NCBI GenBank assembly: GCA_958296095.1
Contig: OY282434.1
Location: 1,766,001-1,830,000 of the forward strand
Length of the DNA stretch: 64,000 nt
Origin: an uncultured Oligoflexales bacterium
Lineage (GTDB): Bacteria > Bdellovibrionota_B > Oligoflexia > Oligoflexales > JAPPIL01
Direction of reading: 5' to 3'
Positions 27,585 to 36,641 of this stretch are shown piece after piece. Every line of letters starts with the position of its first letter. The first letter of the stretch is position 1. The notes beneath the pieces were generated by a model, which worked only from the letters and a program-made list of their open reading frames with translations, was not told the origin of the DNA and made no database searches. Made by a program: the position numbers and the translations under genes.

Positions 27585-28362
27585 AGGCGTTAACTTCTTT
27601 CAAGCGTGCTCTACTCATACGTCGCTCTGATCTTTTCAGCAGCAGGGCAATCTTGTTGAGCAGTTGGCGATGGACTTCGAGATAGATAATATTATGATGC
27701 TCGATTCGTCCTGACAACGGGGTAAAAACTAGTGAGCCGAGACCTGTGCCATAAACTGTGGTCAGCAAGGCAAGCGACATAGAGGCCCCGATGCCTTCGG
27801 GGGTATTGAGCGAACGCAGCACCCCAACTAAACCCAGCACGGTACCGAACAAGCCCAGTGCAGGGGCAATAGTTGCAGCTTTATTTAGTAGTGAGACTGC
27901 TAATTCTCGATGCAAGTATTCATCGGATATGCGGGTGGTGACGAATGTATCTATCTCTTCGTAGAGCAACCCTTTGTGGTACATGTAGACGATGTCGTTG
28001 AGCAACTCTCCTGTCAATTTGTCACCTCTGCGCAGCTTGTCGAGGCTGTGATCGTTAATGATAGCAGTATCTAGCTGGCGCAACATTCTCAACACCGGGC
28101 GATCAGGTGTGCCTAGCAAAGATTTAAGAATTATCTTAAGAGAAACAAAAGCCGAAGTAAAATCGAATTGAAACAGCAACACAAAAAACGTGCCGCCGAC
28201 AACGATGATCGCGCTGCGAACATCCAACACCTGTGCCGCTACCCCGACACGGTTAGCAACATAAAAAACAAAACCTAGCCCGGCACTACTGATCAATAGC
28301 GCAAACGGATCGAAGCGCTTACTCGGTGCTTTCAAGTATGTTCTTGCTTTTAGTTTTTCCAT
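27571..28362 (-). CDS. MotA/PomA-like ion-channel protein
   Basis: A 263-residue membrane protein with four predicted helices. The first pair is LLISSAGLGFVFYVA and SAIIVVGGTFFVLLF; the second pair contains LGLFGTVLGLVGVLRSL and MSLALLTTVYGTGLGSLVF, which match the sodium-type PomA pattern. The cytoplasmic loop (about 85-160) is charged as in MotA. It lacks the long C-terminal tail typical of ZorA. The start overlaps the end of the upstream coiled-coil gene by 13 bases and the stop overlaps the motB-like gene. Expected role is a five-subunit ring around a MotB dimer, powered by ion flow. Context with helicase genes makes a non-flagellar role likely. Confidence 0.9.
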   Translation of the reverse strand: MEKLKARTYLKAPSKRFDPFALLISSAGLGFVFYVANRVGVAAQVLDVRSAIIVVGGTFFVLLFQFDFTSAFVSLKIILKSLLGTPDRPVLRMLRQLDTAIINDHSLDKLRRGDKLTGELLNDIVYMYHKGLLYEEIDTFVTTRISDEYLHRELAVSLLNKAATIAPALGLFGTVLGLVGVLRSLNTPEGIGASMSLALLTTVYGTGLGSLVFTPLSGRIEHHNIIYLEVHRQLLNKIALLLKRSERRMSRARLKEVNAYEIE

Positions 28363-29417
28363 GCTCGTTCCTCGCTCACATCGCTGTCAGTGATGTGCAA
28401 ATCAATCCCCGCACGGATAACTCGCTCATGCATTAATTCCTCAAACAAAGTGTCTGTTGTCGGTGTTAGTATTTCAAGGTTAAAAATATGTCTCTTCCAC
28501 ATGGAAGCAATAACGCTACTACCACGCTCTACTTGTCCTAGCTGCTCTCTTTCCCTATCGCTTTTTACAGTGAAAAGATACACACGGCGGCTAAATCTAT
28601 CGCGTAACTTGATACGATCGCCTTTGATATGTAGCACAACACACACAGTTTTTGGAATTGATTTGCTGCCTTCGCCATAGATAAAGACCTTGCTAACTTT
28701 GTTGTTTTTATCAAACCTAGCCAGGCACATTTGTTCTTTTTCAGGCAAGGCATCGAGTAGACTCAAAGGCACACGGTAAGTTTTATCACGACATTTTAGC
28801 AGGAGACAACGTTCTGGGACCATGATTTCTTTAGCGTGCGCGAAAGACATGTCGGTCGGCATGGTATTGCTTGTGGTAAGCGCATGTTCGTGGGCGGATT
28901 GTAAGTAGGCGACCATCTGCATCAGCTCGGTATTTTTTTTCTTTAGTTCGGTATTTTCTGCCTGTATTTTTTCTAGCTCAGTTTCTAATTCACGCTTATT
29001 TTTTTTGTTACTCGGCGTGTTGTCTGCTTGGTAACTGGCGATAATATCTTCGTATTTGTTGACTTCTTTGTAAAAGTTGTTAAGCAGTGCGCCAATTTTT
29101 TTCTTATCGGGAAAGCGGATTACTAGACAAGGTGAACCCCGCTGCACACTGTCACCTTTATGCTCACTGTGGATGCCGAAACACAATCGTTCGAGGCAAG
29201 AGAGCATGTTTTCAAAATTATGCACAAAGCCATTAGCTTCAAGAATTGTTTGGATTACTTCGGGTATTTTGCGAAACAGAATACGATCATAGGTAACATA
29301 GAAACGGTTGAGTTCACGATCGATCCCTACCGTTGAATAATCCCCACACAGAATGAAGTTATCCTTATCAAGGGCGCGTTCGTCAGTGATAATGTTGAGA
29401 CTATCAGCTTTACCCAT
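28350..29417 (-). CDS. Coiled-coil protein of unknown function, first gene of the MotAB-helicase operon
   Basis: A 355-residue protein without signal or membrane segments. Residues 1-135 form an alpha/beta domain with no recognised motif; residues 140-185 are a strong coiled coil (ELETELEKIQAENTELKKKN); residues 215-340 look beta-rich, with repeated hydrophobic-charged strands (CLLLKCRDKTYRVPL, RIKLRDRFSRRVYLFTV). ATG at 29417 has GAGG six bases upstream; a GTG at 29429 is less likely. It overlaps the motA-like gene by 13 bases. Because the MotA-like protein lacks the ZorA tail, this protein could serve as the cytoplasmic sensor or transmission element; that is speculation from position and shape. 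Confidence 0.7.
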   Translation of the reverse strand: MGKADSLNIITDERALDKDNFILCGDYSTVGIDRELNRFYVTYDRILFRKIPEVIQTILEANGFVHNFENMLSCLERLCFGIHSEHKGDSVQRGSPCLVIRFPDKKKIGALLNNFYKEVNKYEDIIASYQADNTPSNKKNKRELETELEKIQAENTELKKKNTELMQMVAYLQSAHEHALTTSNTMPTDMSFAHAKEIMVPERCLLLKCRDKTYRVPLSLLDALPEKEQMCLARFDKNNKVSKVFIYGEGSKSIPKTVCVVLHIKGDRIKLRDRFSRRVYLFTVKSDREREQLGQVERGSSVIASMWKRHIFNLEILTPTTDTLFEELMHERVIRAGIDLHITDSDVSEERAWKN

Positions 29418-29563
29418 CTTTGCCCTCACCCCTGTTCGCAGTGTCTATCGGCGGAACAAAGCTGAAGTTTTAGAGCTGGCGAGGGGAAATTGTTCATCTA
29501 TGCCGACACTGCTGGCGGGCTTTGCTGGTGGTAACGTGGCCACGCCTGGGCGATGTTGTCTCT

Positions 29564-32308
29564 CTAACGCAGCAACCCAATCAACTCTTGGCGGGTGAGG
29601 TTTTTGAAAATCTCCTCGTCTTTTTCAAGATATTTTTCAAATAAATCCTGTTTCCTGCGAATAAGGCGGTCGATCTTTTCCTCGAAGGTGTCCTTGGTAA
29701 TCAACTTAAAGACCTGCACGTTCTTGTTTTGACCGATGCGGTGCACCCTGTCTGTTGCTTGGTTTTCCTTGCTGGCGTTCCACCAGCGATCGTAATGGAT
29801 GACGATTGAGGCGGCAGTAAGGTCGATCCCGATCCCACCTGTCAACAGCGTGGCCACAAACACCCGTGTCTTGGTATCACCTTGAAATTTAGCAATCAAC
29901 TGCCCGCGCTGGCGACTTGCACCAGTGAGAGAGACGAATTTTATTTTTTGTTGATTGAGATGGGCACTAATAATGTCCACCATCTTCAGGTACTGTGTGT
30001 AGATCACTATTTTTTGGTTGGATTCCAAGCCCTCGAAGATCAGCTCCTTCAGCAACTCAAACTTGCCACTCTCGTGCTTAGCCAAGTCTAAACCATCGAG
30101 CACCAGCAGCGGATGATTGCAAATTTGCTTGAGCAAGTTCAAAATTGCAAAAATATGCACGACGGGCACATCGCTTGCTCCATGCTCCAACTGCTCTGAT
30201 AACGGACGTGCCTTGAACTCGATGACGCTTTGGTAGAGCTTTTTCTGCAGCGGCGACAACGTGCACGTCCTGAAATCAATGATTTTGTCAGGCAAATCAG
30301 GCAACACTGCTTCTTTGGTGCGGCGCAATTTGAACGGATGAATGAGGCGTTTCAGCACCATCTCGTCGCCAAGATTTTCGTTAGTCTTGAGCGGGCGCAA
30401 AATGTTTTTGTTGAAAAAACGATCCGAGCCCAGATAGCCAGGTAAGAGAAAATCAAAAATGGATTTTAATTCACGTAAATCATTCTCAAATGGCGTGCCC
30501 GACAGACAGATACGCATCGCATTGGGCAATCGACATGCGGCACGATAGGTGCTGGTGCTGCTGTTTTTGACGTAGTGGGCCTCATCCAACACCACCACAT
30601 CCCAATGGCTCTTCTGTAGTTCAAGCACATCACGCTGCAACACGCCATAACTAGTGACTACCGTTGTATTGCCACGTCCTACACGTGGCAACAGCACCGC
30701 GCGTGACTGCCCGTGATAGATCATCGGTTGTAGTGTCGGGGCAAAATCGCTGATCTTTTCCTGCCAATGTGTCAACACCGTCGTCGGGCAGACGACGAGA
30801 AAACGGAAGTCTGTTTTCTCGCGCTGAATGGCTGCCAACAATGCCATCGTCTGATGCGTCTTGCCCAAACCCATCTCGTCCGCTAGTAGTCCGTGCAAAC
30901 CATTGCAATACAACCACCACAGCCACTTGAAGCCGAAATGCTGATAGGTGCGTAGCTGTAAGTTAGTGTGTGTTAACGTCGGCGGCTCAAGTATTTCGTC
31001 AAAAGCAGTGCGGGCACTTAAACGTGCCAGCAGTTCTTTAGAGCCCACAAAAGCATCGTAATCGCCTAGTGCGGCCCGCAGCCGGTGAATGTCAAGGGCT
31101 GAGGCAACAATCAACTCTCCCGTGCTGTCGGTCTGCCAATCGATTTCTGTCAGCAGCGCGGGAATTTTAAGCCAGTGCTGGTCATGGGTCTTGAGATAGC
31201 GGCGTTTCTTGTTGCGAGTCAGCAGCTTAGTCAAAGGAATGGCGACATCGCCATCTTGATAACTCAGGGACAGATGAAACGCGCCACCCTCGACTGCCTT
31301 AACCTCAACGCGGGTTTTCTTCGGATCTTCGATGATGGTCTCATCTCGCAAGTCGCGCTCGATGCAAAGATGCGAACAGCTGTGCAGTTCCTCCAACTCA
31401 CTCTGCAGCAGAGCTGCCGCCTGATCGCCGAGATAGCGTTTGCTATGAGGCAAGCTGCCCCACGAACTGTCCTCCACCACAGGCACGTAACCGCAGCCCG
31501 ACAAAAAAAGATACTTTGTCCCTAAGCGCGCCTCGACCTGTGCCGCCACCAGGTAGTCGATGCTCGTCTCGCTCTCTTCGCCGCGGCGATACACCGTCGC
31601 CTGACGTGGCGCGGGCGTTAGGCGTGCTGGCAGTTGACAACCCTCTGCAGCCTGCAACACTATGACCCGTTGCCAAAACAACGACTCATGCCCATCTCGA
31701 CAGAGATAGATGGCACGGATGGCGCTGTATTCGTGACACAGGGAAACTCGTGCCCCTTCGGTGCTGGATGCAAATTCCGCCGCTTGATCGATGTCGAGGT
31801 CGTAAGTCGCGGCCTTGCCCTTTTTGATTTCAACCTCAACCGTCATCCGCCCATCGGTATGCAAGCGTGTCTGTGAAATCGAGCCTCGCAGGTGCGACAA
31901 CACCGAACGCTGCACCGACACCGCCGCCGCCCGTGTCTGCTTGCGCACCGTTCCCGTCGGTCGAATTAACATCTCCAAATCTAAATCCTGCACGATACGA
32001 TGCTTCTCGCGATCGAGATGAAAAATCACCGCAATGATGTGCCGACAGAAATGTCCCCGCATGCGGTTATCGGCACAAGTGCACTCCAGCCACTGAATGA
32101 AGCGCCGACTAGCGTGCATCTTGATCCGTACCTCCGTCTCCTGGAACTGCTCATCGTCGCGCACCTTGCTCACTACCAACGAATCTACTGTCGCCAAATG
32201 CGTGATCGCGCCAGCTTGATAGAGCTCAAGCCCTGTCTGCCAGTCTAAGTCGGAGGTAAACTGGTAGAAATGATTGATGAACTCGGTCTTAGCCGGTACC
32301 GCGGACAT
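29564..32308 (-). CDS. SWIM zinc-finger SNF2-family helicase
   Basis: A 914-residue DNA translocase. A SWIM zinc finger lies at about residues 74-97 (ECTCADNRMRGHFCRHI). The SNF2 ATPase core begins at about 475: ADEMGLGKTHQTMALL (motif I), VVCPTTVLTHW (Ia), VVVLDEAHYVKN (II, about 577), CLSGTPFEND (III). The second lobe includes VIYTQYLKM and TDRVHRIGQNKNVQVFKL (VI, about 852). This is the common bacterial SWIM-SNF2 arrangement. The ATG at 32308 has only a weak ribosome site. It is upstream of the coiled-coil/MotAB/helicase operon on the same strand with a 146-base gap, so it could be part of the same unit or independent. Confidence 0.92.
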   Translation of the reverse strand: MSAVPAKTEFINHFYQFTSDLDWQTGLELYQAGAITHLATVDSLVVSKVRDDEQFQETEVRIKMHASRRFIQWLECTCADNRMRGHFCRHIIAVIFHLDREKHRIVQDLDLEMLIRPTGTVRKQTRAAAVSVQRSVLSHLRGSISQTRLHTDGRMTVEVEIKKGKAATYDLDIDQAAEFASSTEGARVSLCHEYSAIRAIYLCRDGHESLFWQRVIVLQAAEGCQLPARLTPAPRQATVYRRGEESETSIDYLVAAQVEARLGTKYLFLSGCGYVPVVEDSSWGSLPHSKRYLGDQAAALLQSELEELHSCSHLCIERDLRDETIIEDPKKTRVEVKAVEGGAFHLSLSYQDGDVAIPLTKLLTRNKKRRYLKTHDQHWLKIPALLTEIDWQTDSTGELIVASALDIHRLRAALGDYDAFVGSKELLARLSARTAFDEILEPPTLTHTNLQLRTYQHFGFKWLWWLYCNGLHGLLADEMGLGKTHQTMALLAAIQREKTDFRFLVVCPTTVLTHWQEKISDFAPTLQPMIYHGQSRAVLLPRVGRGNTTVVTSYGVLQRDVLELQKSHWDVVVLDEAHYVKNSSTSTYRAACRLPNAMRICLSGTPFENDLRELKSIFDFLLPGYLGSDRFFNKNILRPLKTNENLGDEMVLKRLIHPFKLRRTKEAVLPDLPDKIIDFRTCTLSPLQKKLYQSVIEFKARPLSEQLEHGASDVPVVHIFAILNLLKQICNHPLLVLDGLDLAKHESGKFELLKELIFEGLESNQKIVIYTQYLKMVDIISAHLNQQKIKFVSLTGASRQRGQLIAKFQGDTKTRVFVATLLTGGIGIDLTAASIVIHYDRWWNASKENQATDRVHRIGQNKNVQVFKLITKDTFEEKIDRLIRRKQDLFEKYLEKDEEIFKNLTRQELIGLLR

Positions 32309-32394
32309 AGGAATTTACCATTCTTGGATTCAGTCTCTCATTATACCACTACTTGTCTGATTTGGCAGCAGCTATCTGCAACCCCCTGCTGTGC

Positions 32395-34197
32395 CTAGCG
32401 TGTATCGATTTTCAAAACAGCCAGAAACGCCTGCTGTGGAATTTCCACCTTGCCGATCTGCTTCATCTTTTTCTTGCCCTCTTTTTGTTTTTCCAACAGC
32501 TTGCGCTTGCGCGTGATGTCCCCGCCATAGCACTTTGCCGTCACGTCCTTGCGTAAAGCCTGAATGGTCTCACGGGCGATGATCTTCGCCCCGATCGCAG
32601 CTTGAATGGGAATTTTAAACATCTGCCGTGGCAACAGGTCTTTGAGTTTTTTGCACAACTCCCGCCCGCGTCCAAAGGCATGACTGCGATGCACAATACA
32701 CGACAAGGCATCGACTACCTCGTCATTAACGACGATGTCCATCTTGACCAAATCACCGCTACGGTAATCGCATAGCTGATAATCCATTGAGGCATAGCCG
32801 CGTGAGATGCTCTTCAAACGATCGTGAAAATCAAAAATCATCTCGTTCATCGGCATGTCATAAACTAACCGCACCCGCTTGCTCTTCGTATACTGCAAGT
32901 CCTGCTGAATACCGCGGCGTTCGGTCAGCAGGGCTAACACCGCACCGATGTAGGTGTCAGGGGTATGCACCTGCAGCGACACGTAAGGCTCTTCGATCCT
33001 GGCGATCGTCGCGGGGTCGGGCATGTGGGCGGGGTTTTCAATTTGTGCCACTGTGCCATTGTGCAGATAGACCTTATACAGCACCGATGGCGCGGTGAAG
33101 ATCAGCGTCAGACCATACTCGCGTTCAAGCCTGGCTTGGGCAATTTCAAGATGCAGCAGTCCCAAAAAGCCGACCCGAAATCCCAAACCCAGGGCAGAAG
33201 AGCTGTCTTTCTCGATAGTTATGCTAGAATCGTTGAGCTGGAGTTTTTCTAGAGATTCTCGCAATGAGTGGTAATCATTGGCATCGACGGGAAAAATTCC
33301 GCCGAAGACCATCTGCACGGCGCGCACGAAACCTGGCCAGGCCTCGACCGCGGGCCGCACCGCATCGGTTACGGTGTCACCTACCTCCGTATCGGCAATG
33401 TTTTTTATTGCACCACTGACACAGCCAACCTCGCCAGTTCCCAAGGCCTCGACCGCCACGGCCTTCGGGGTCAAGCGGCTGAGCTTGAGCACCTCGAATT
33501 TCTTGCCACTCGCCATCATCATGATGCGCTGCCCCCGTCGCAGCTGTCCTGATTCCACCCGCACGAGCGATACCGCGCCGAGGAACGGGTCAAACCAGCT
33601 GTCGAAAATTAACGCCCGCAAGCGTTCGTTCCTGCTGTCCTGCGGTGGTTCAATGCTACGCACGATCGTCTGCAACAGTTCCGCCACCCCCGCGCCCGTC
33701 TTGGCACTGACCAACACCGCCTGGGTGGCCTCGATGGCCAGCTCGTCCTCGATCTCCTGCCGCACCCGCTCGGCATCAGCACTAGGCAGGTCGATTTTGT
33801 TGATCACGGGAATCAGGGTCAAGTTCAACCGCATCGCCATCTCAACATTGGCCACTGTCTGTGCTTCCACTCCTTGCGTAGCATCGACTACTACCAGTGC
33901 CCCCTCGCAGGCAGCTAGGCTGCGCGACACCTCGTAGCTGAAATCGACGTGCCCTGGCGTGTCGATGAGGTTGAGCAGGTACTCATGCCCGCGGTTGCGG
34001 TAACACATCGACGCGGTCTGCGCCTTGATGGTGATGCCGCGCTCGCGCTCCAACTCCATACTGTCGAGCACCTGCTCCTTCATTTCGCGGCCCGACAAGC
34101 TACCCGTCTCCTCGATCAGGCGATCCGCCAAGGTGGACTTACCGTGATCGATGTGGGCAATTATGGAAAAATTTCTAATATATTTAGGATGATACAT
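32395..34197 (-). CDS. lepA: Elongation factor 4 (LepA)
   Basis: LepA is a ribosome-dependent GTPase involved in translation initiation or back-translocation. The 600-residue length is exactly that of the family. The P-loop is [14 protein letters not shown] (residue 14), switch region [12 protein letters not shown]3 DTPGHVDFS, and G4 NKIDLPSAD. The LepA-specific C-terminal domain ends [22 protein letters not shown]. The ATG at 34197 gives the standard N-terminus. It lies 86 bases upstream of the SWIM-SNF2 start on the same strand. Nothing unusual is seen. Confidence 0.98.
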   Translation of the reverse strand: MYHPKYIRNFSIIAHIDHGKSTLADRLIEETGSLSGREMKEQVLDSMELERERGITIKAQTASMCYRNRGHEYLLNLIDTPGHVDFSYEVSRSLAACEGALVVVDATQGVEAQTVANVEMAMRLNLTLIPVINKIDLPSADAERVRQEIEDELAIEATQAVLVSAKTGAGVAELLQTIVRSIEPPQDSRNERLRALIFDSWFDPFLGAVSLVRVESGQLRRGQRIMMMASGKKFEVLKLSRLTPKAVAVEALGTGEVGCVSGAIKNIADTEVGDTVTDAVRPAVEAWPGFVRAVQMVFGGIFPVDANDYHSLRESLEKLQLNDSSITIEKDSSSALGLGFRVGFLGLLHLEIAQARLEREYGLTLIFTAPSVLYKVYLHNGTVAQIENPAHMPDPATIARIEEPYVSLQVHTPDTYIGAVLALLTERRGIQQDLQYTKSKRVRLVYDMPMNEMIFDFHDRLKSISRGYASMDYQLCDYRSGDLVKMDIVVNDEVVDALSCIVHRSHAFGRGRELCKKLKDLLPRQMFKIPIQAAIGAKIIARETIQALRKDVTAKCYGGDITRKRKLLEKQKEGKKKMKQIGKVEIPQQAFLAVLKIDTR

Positions 34198-34238
34198 GAA
34201 ATACGTAATAATACCGCGCCCGCGCCCCAGAGTAACAG

Positions 34239-34344
34239 CCTAGCAAATTTTGCAACAGTTATCAAGCTGTTACAGGGCTAGGTGGTGGCATGCGCAGAGG
34301 ACAAGCTAGCAAGTTTTCAAGCTGTTGCAGGTCGCAAGGCTAGG
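34239..34344. repeat. Two structured inverted repeats upstream of ubiA
   Basis: Copy 1 (34239-34282) is bounded by CCTAGC and GCTAGG and contains an inner AACAG/CTGTT pair. Copy 2 (34305-34344) is a diverged version bounded by GCTAGC and GCTAGG. Both include an AGCAARTTTT and a CAAGCTGTT segment. They occupy the 237-base divergent gap between lepA and ubiA and could be operators, transcript hairpins or a short repeat family distinct from the large intergenic blocks. Confidence 0.7.
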
Positions 34345-34434
34345 TCTTGTGGCAAGCTTGTCAGGACCGCCACGCCATCGACTAGCTCTTGACGGCAACG
34401 TAGGGCTGTGATTGTTTCGCCGCGGAGGTTGGAT

Positions 34435-35300
34435 GTGCGTAGCTTGGTATTTTTTCTCCAAGACATCAAGATTGCCCATAGCGTCTTCGCCCTGCCCTTC
34501 GCCGCGGCCATGCTGTTGCTCACCCCGCCAGCCGTGCTCAGCGGGTCGATGCTGCTGCTGGTTCTTGGCTGTCTCGTCACGGCCCGCAGCTATGCGATGG
34601 GCATGAACCGTGTCCTCGATCACCGTCTCGACGCGGCCAACCCTCGCACCGCGGCACGTATGATCCCTGCTGGCAAGCTATCGTGGCAGCAGTCGCTGTG
34701 CTGGTCATCGGCAAGTGCTGTGCTATTTGTGTTGTGCTGCGCGTTACTCAACCGCACTGCTTTTTTTTTAGCTTCGTGGTAATTGCCCTGCTCGGCGGCT
34801 ACCCGCTGACCAAACGCGTCACGGTTATGTGCCACTGGTATCTCGGTCTGTGTCTCGGCCTCACTCCTGCCGCAGTGTTGGTCGCCTGTGGCAGTGAGGT
34901 CTCCCTCGCCGCGCTCGCACTCGGCGGCAGTGTGATGATGTGGGTGGCAGGTTTTGACATTATCTATGCCCTAAGCGATCGCAATTTCGACCGCCAGCAG
35001 TCTTTGCATAGCGTTCCCGCGCGCTATGGCACAGCTACCGCTTTGCAGTTGAGCCGTGCTTGTTTCTTGCTCGTCGTGCTCGGCCTCGGCATAACGGGCC
35101 TGCTTGCCACGGTGGGTTTCTGGTATTGGCTAGGCGTTATCTGCTGTGCACTGCTGCTCACCGCGGAACATGTGTTGCTGGCGATGGCGTTGAAAACTAA
35201 CCATCGCTCAGTGCCGATGGTGGGGATTTTTTTCCGAACTAACGCCGCGGTTAGCGTGAGTTTTTTGTTTTTTACCGCCCTAGATTTTTGGTTGAGTTAA
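34435..35300 (+). pseudogene. ubiA: UbiA/MqnP-family prenyltransferase, split by a -1 frameshift in a T9 run
   Basis: UbiA-type enzymes attach a polyprenyl chain to an aromatic acid in quinone synthesis. GTG at 34435 has GGAGG six bases upstream. The first frame (to TAA near 34782) contains the first aspartate motif NRVLDHRLDAANPRT; the second frame contains the second, FDIIYALSDRNFDRQQSLHSVP, which resembles the futalosine-pathway enzyme MqnP. The frames join at the nine-T run 34761-34769: one extra T gives ...NRTAFFF-SFVVIALLGGYP without loss. The protein is otherwise complete (about 288 aa). The break may be a sequencing undercall, transcriptional slippage, phase variation or a true mutation. 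It is followed 4 bases later by ubiX. Confidence 0.85.
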
Positions 35301-35304
35301 CACT

Positions 35305-35910
35305 GTGGAAAAACCCTCACCTCGCATTTTAATCGGCATCACGGGGGCATCAGGGGCAGTTTACGCGCAACGCTTGCTGCAGGTGTTGACTGAGCAGCTC
35401 CAGCGGGTCTACCTTATCGTCACCGATAGCGGGCGGCAAGTCGTTGACCATGAGCTGAGCAATAGTGCGGATGAATTTTCTTTGCGGAAAATTTTATCTG
35501 ACAAAAAACATCCCCGCCTGCGAATTTTTGCCAACGATGATTTTTTTGCTCCCGTTGCCAGTGGCTCGAACGCTCCCGATGCCGCGGTCATTATCCCCTG
35601 TTCGATGGGCACGCTCAGCCGTGTCAGTCATGGTTTCTCCACCACGCTGCTCGAACGTGTCTGCGATGTGGTGTTGAAACAAAAAAAACGCTTGATCATA
35701 GTGCCGCGTGAGACACCGCTCAACCATTTGCACCTCAACAACATGCTGCGTCTCGCTGAAGCAGGAGCATGGCTTGTGCCTGCTTCGCCAGCTTTCTACC
35801 ACAAGCCACGTACGATGGCTGACTTGGTCGATTTTGTTGTCAGCCGTGTGCTCGACTGTCTCGATTTTCCTCATGCCATCTCGTCGCGTTGGAACAGCCG
35901 GATGCTTTAG
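35305..35910 (+). CDS. ubiX: Flavin prenyltransferase UbiX
   Basis: UbiX makes prenylated FMN, the cofactor of UbiD-type decarboxylases in quinone synthesis. The 201-residue protein starts with GITGASGAVYAQRLL (FMN-binding), has the conserved PVASGSNAPDAAVIIPCSMGTLS and RETPLNHLHLNNM motifs, and ends with the RW-containing helix. GTG at 35305 lies 4 bases after the ubiA stop, so the two genes form an operon. A ubiD gene is not in the window. With the MqnP-like UbiA this fits menaquinone or ubiquinone synthesis; which one is not decided here. Confidence 0.95.
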   Translation: MEKPSPRILIGITGASGAVYAQRLLQVLTEQLQRVYLIVTDSGRQVVDHELSNSADEFSLRKILSDKKHPRLRIFANDDFFAPVASGSNAPDAAVIIPCSMGTLSRVSHGFSTTLLERVCDVVLKQKKRLIIVPRETPLNHLHLNNMLRLAEAGAWLVPASPAFYHKPRTMADLVDFVVSRVLDCLDFPHAISSRWNSRML

Positions 35911-35969
35911 GATAGGTATCGAGACTGAGGGGACATCGATGCGGGCTTAGCGGAAAGAAAGGACTCAAC

Positions 35970-36608
35970 TTGCAACGCATCCTAATCATTGACACTAGTC
36001 TCGGTGGTGTCGCACTGGCCGCCGCGCAGCTGACGACAAGTTCCGCCACTATCGAACGCCGATTCATCTGCAGCCAAAAACGCGCCGCCGAACGCTCACT
36101 GGCGATAGAAACTCGAAAGATATTGGCACAACCGCTGACCCGCACAGTCGTATCCATCGGCCCTGGTTCTTTCACCGGCATTCGTGTCGGAATTGCCTTC
36201 GCCTGCGGTCTCGCGGCATCACCCCAACAACTGCTCGGCATCTCGTCGCTGCAAGCCATCGCGGCCTGGCTAGCCGTTGAACGCCACAGCACCGCCCCCC
36301 TATACCATGCCATCACCGCGGCGCGCGGCGTGGTTGCCTACATGAGTGCAGGCGAGGTAAAGCTAGCCAACGTCAGCCTGCCCCTTCCTCCCTCCCGCGC
36401 TGACGAGCAGCAAGTGCTAATTGCGGGCACTTGGCCCTGCCTAGCCGCGCAAGTAGGGACGCGCGCCATACACATAGGTGCAGACGAATTGCTCGCTTAC
36501 GCCCTGCAAGCTCTGGCCTGGCAGGCTCAGCGTATGGTGACAGTGCCAGCAGCAGATTGGCCGCGACCGCTTTACCTCAAAGAACCCTACCTGCGTCGCG
36601 AGATGTGA
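35970..36608 (+). CDS. tsaB: tRNA threonylcarbamoyladenosine modification protein TsaB
   Basis: TsaB (YeaZ) is the scaffold partner of TsaD in making t6A37 in tRNAs that read ANN codons. The N-terminal strand LIIDTSLGGVALA and the motif GPGSFTGIRVGIAFACGLA define the family; the rest of the ASKHA fold is shorter and poorly conserved, as usual. Length 212 aa is normal. The start is TTG at 35970, with AAAGGA 8 bases upstream. It lies about 60 bases after ubiX on the same strand. Confidence 0.9.
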   Translation: MQRILIIDTSLGGVALAAAQLTTSSATIERRFICSQKRAAERSLAIETRKILAQPLTRTVVSIGPGSFTGIRVGIAFACGLAASPQQLLGISSLQAIAAWLAVERHSTAPLYHAITAARGVVAYMSAGEVKLANVSLPLPPSRADEQQVLIAGTWPCLAAQVGTRAIHIGADELLAYALQALAWQAQRMVTVPAADWPRPLYLKEPYLRREM

Positions 36609-36641
36609 AGATCAGCACCGACCGTATGCAATCGCTAGCAC

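Noticed and set aside
26949..28362. Flagellar stator locus
   Set aside because: No other flagellar or chemotaxis gene is in the window and the pair is tightly linked to a helicase; kept as an alternative but not as the main call.
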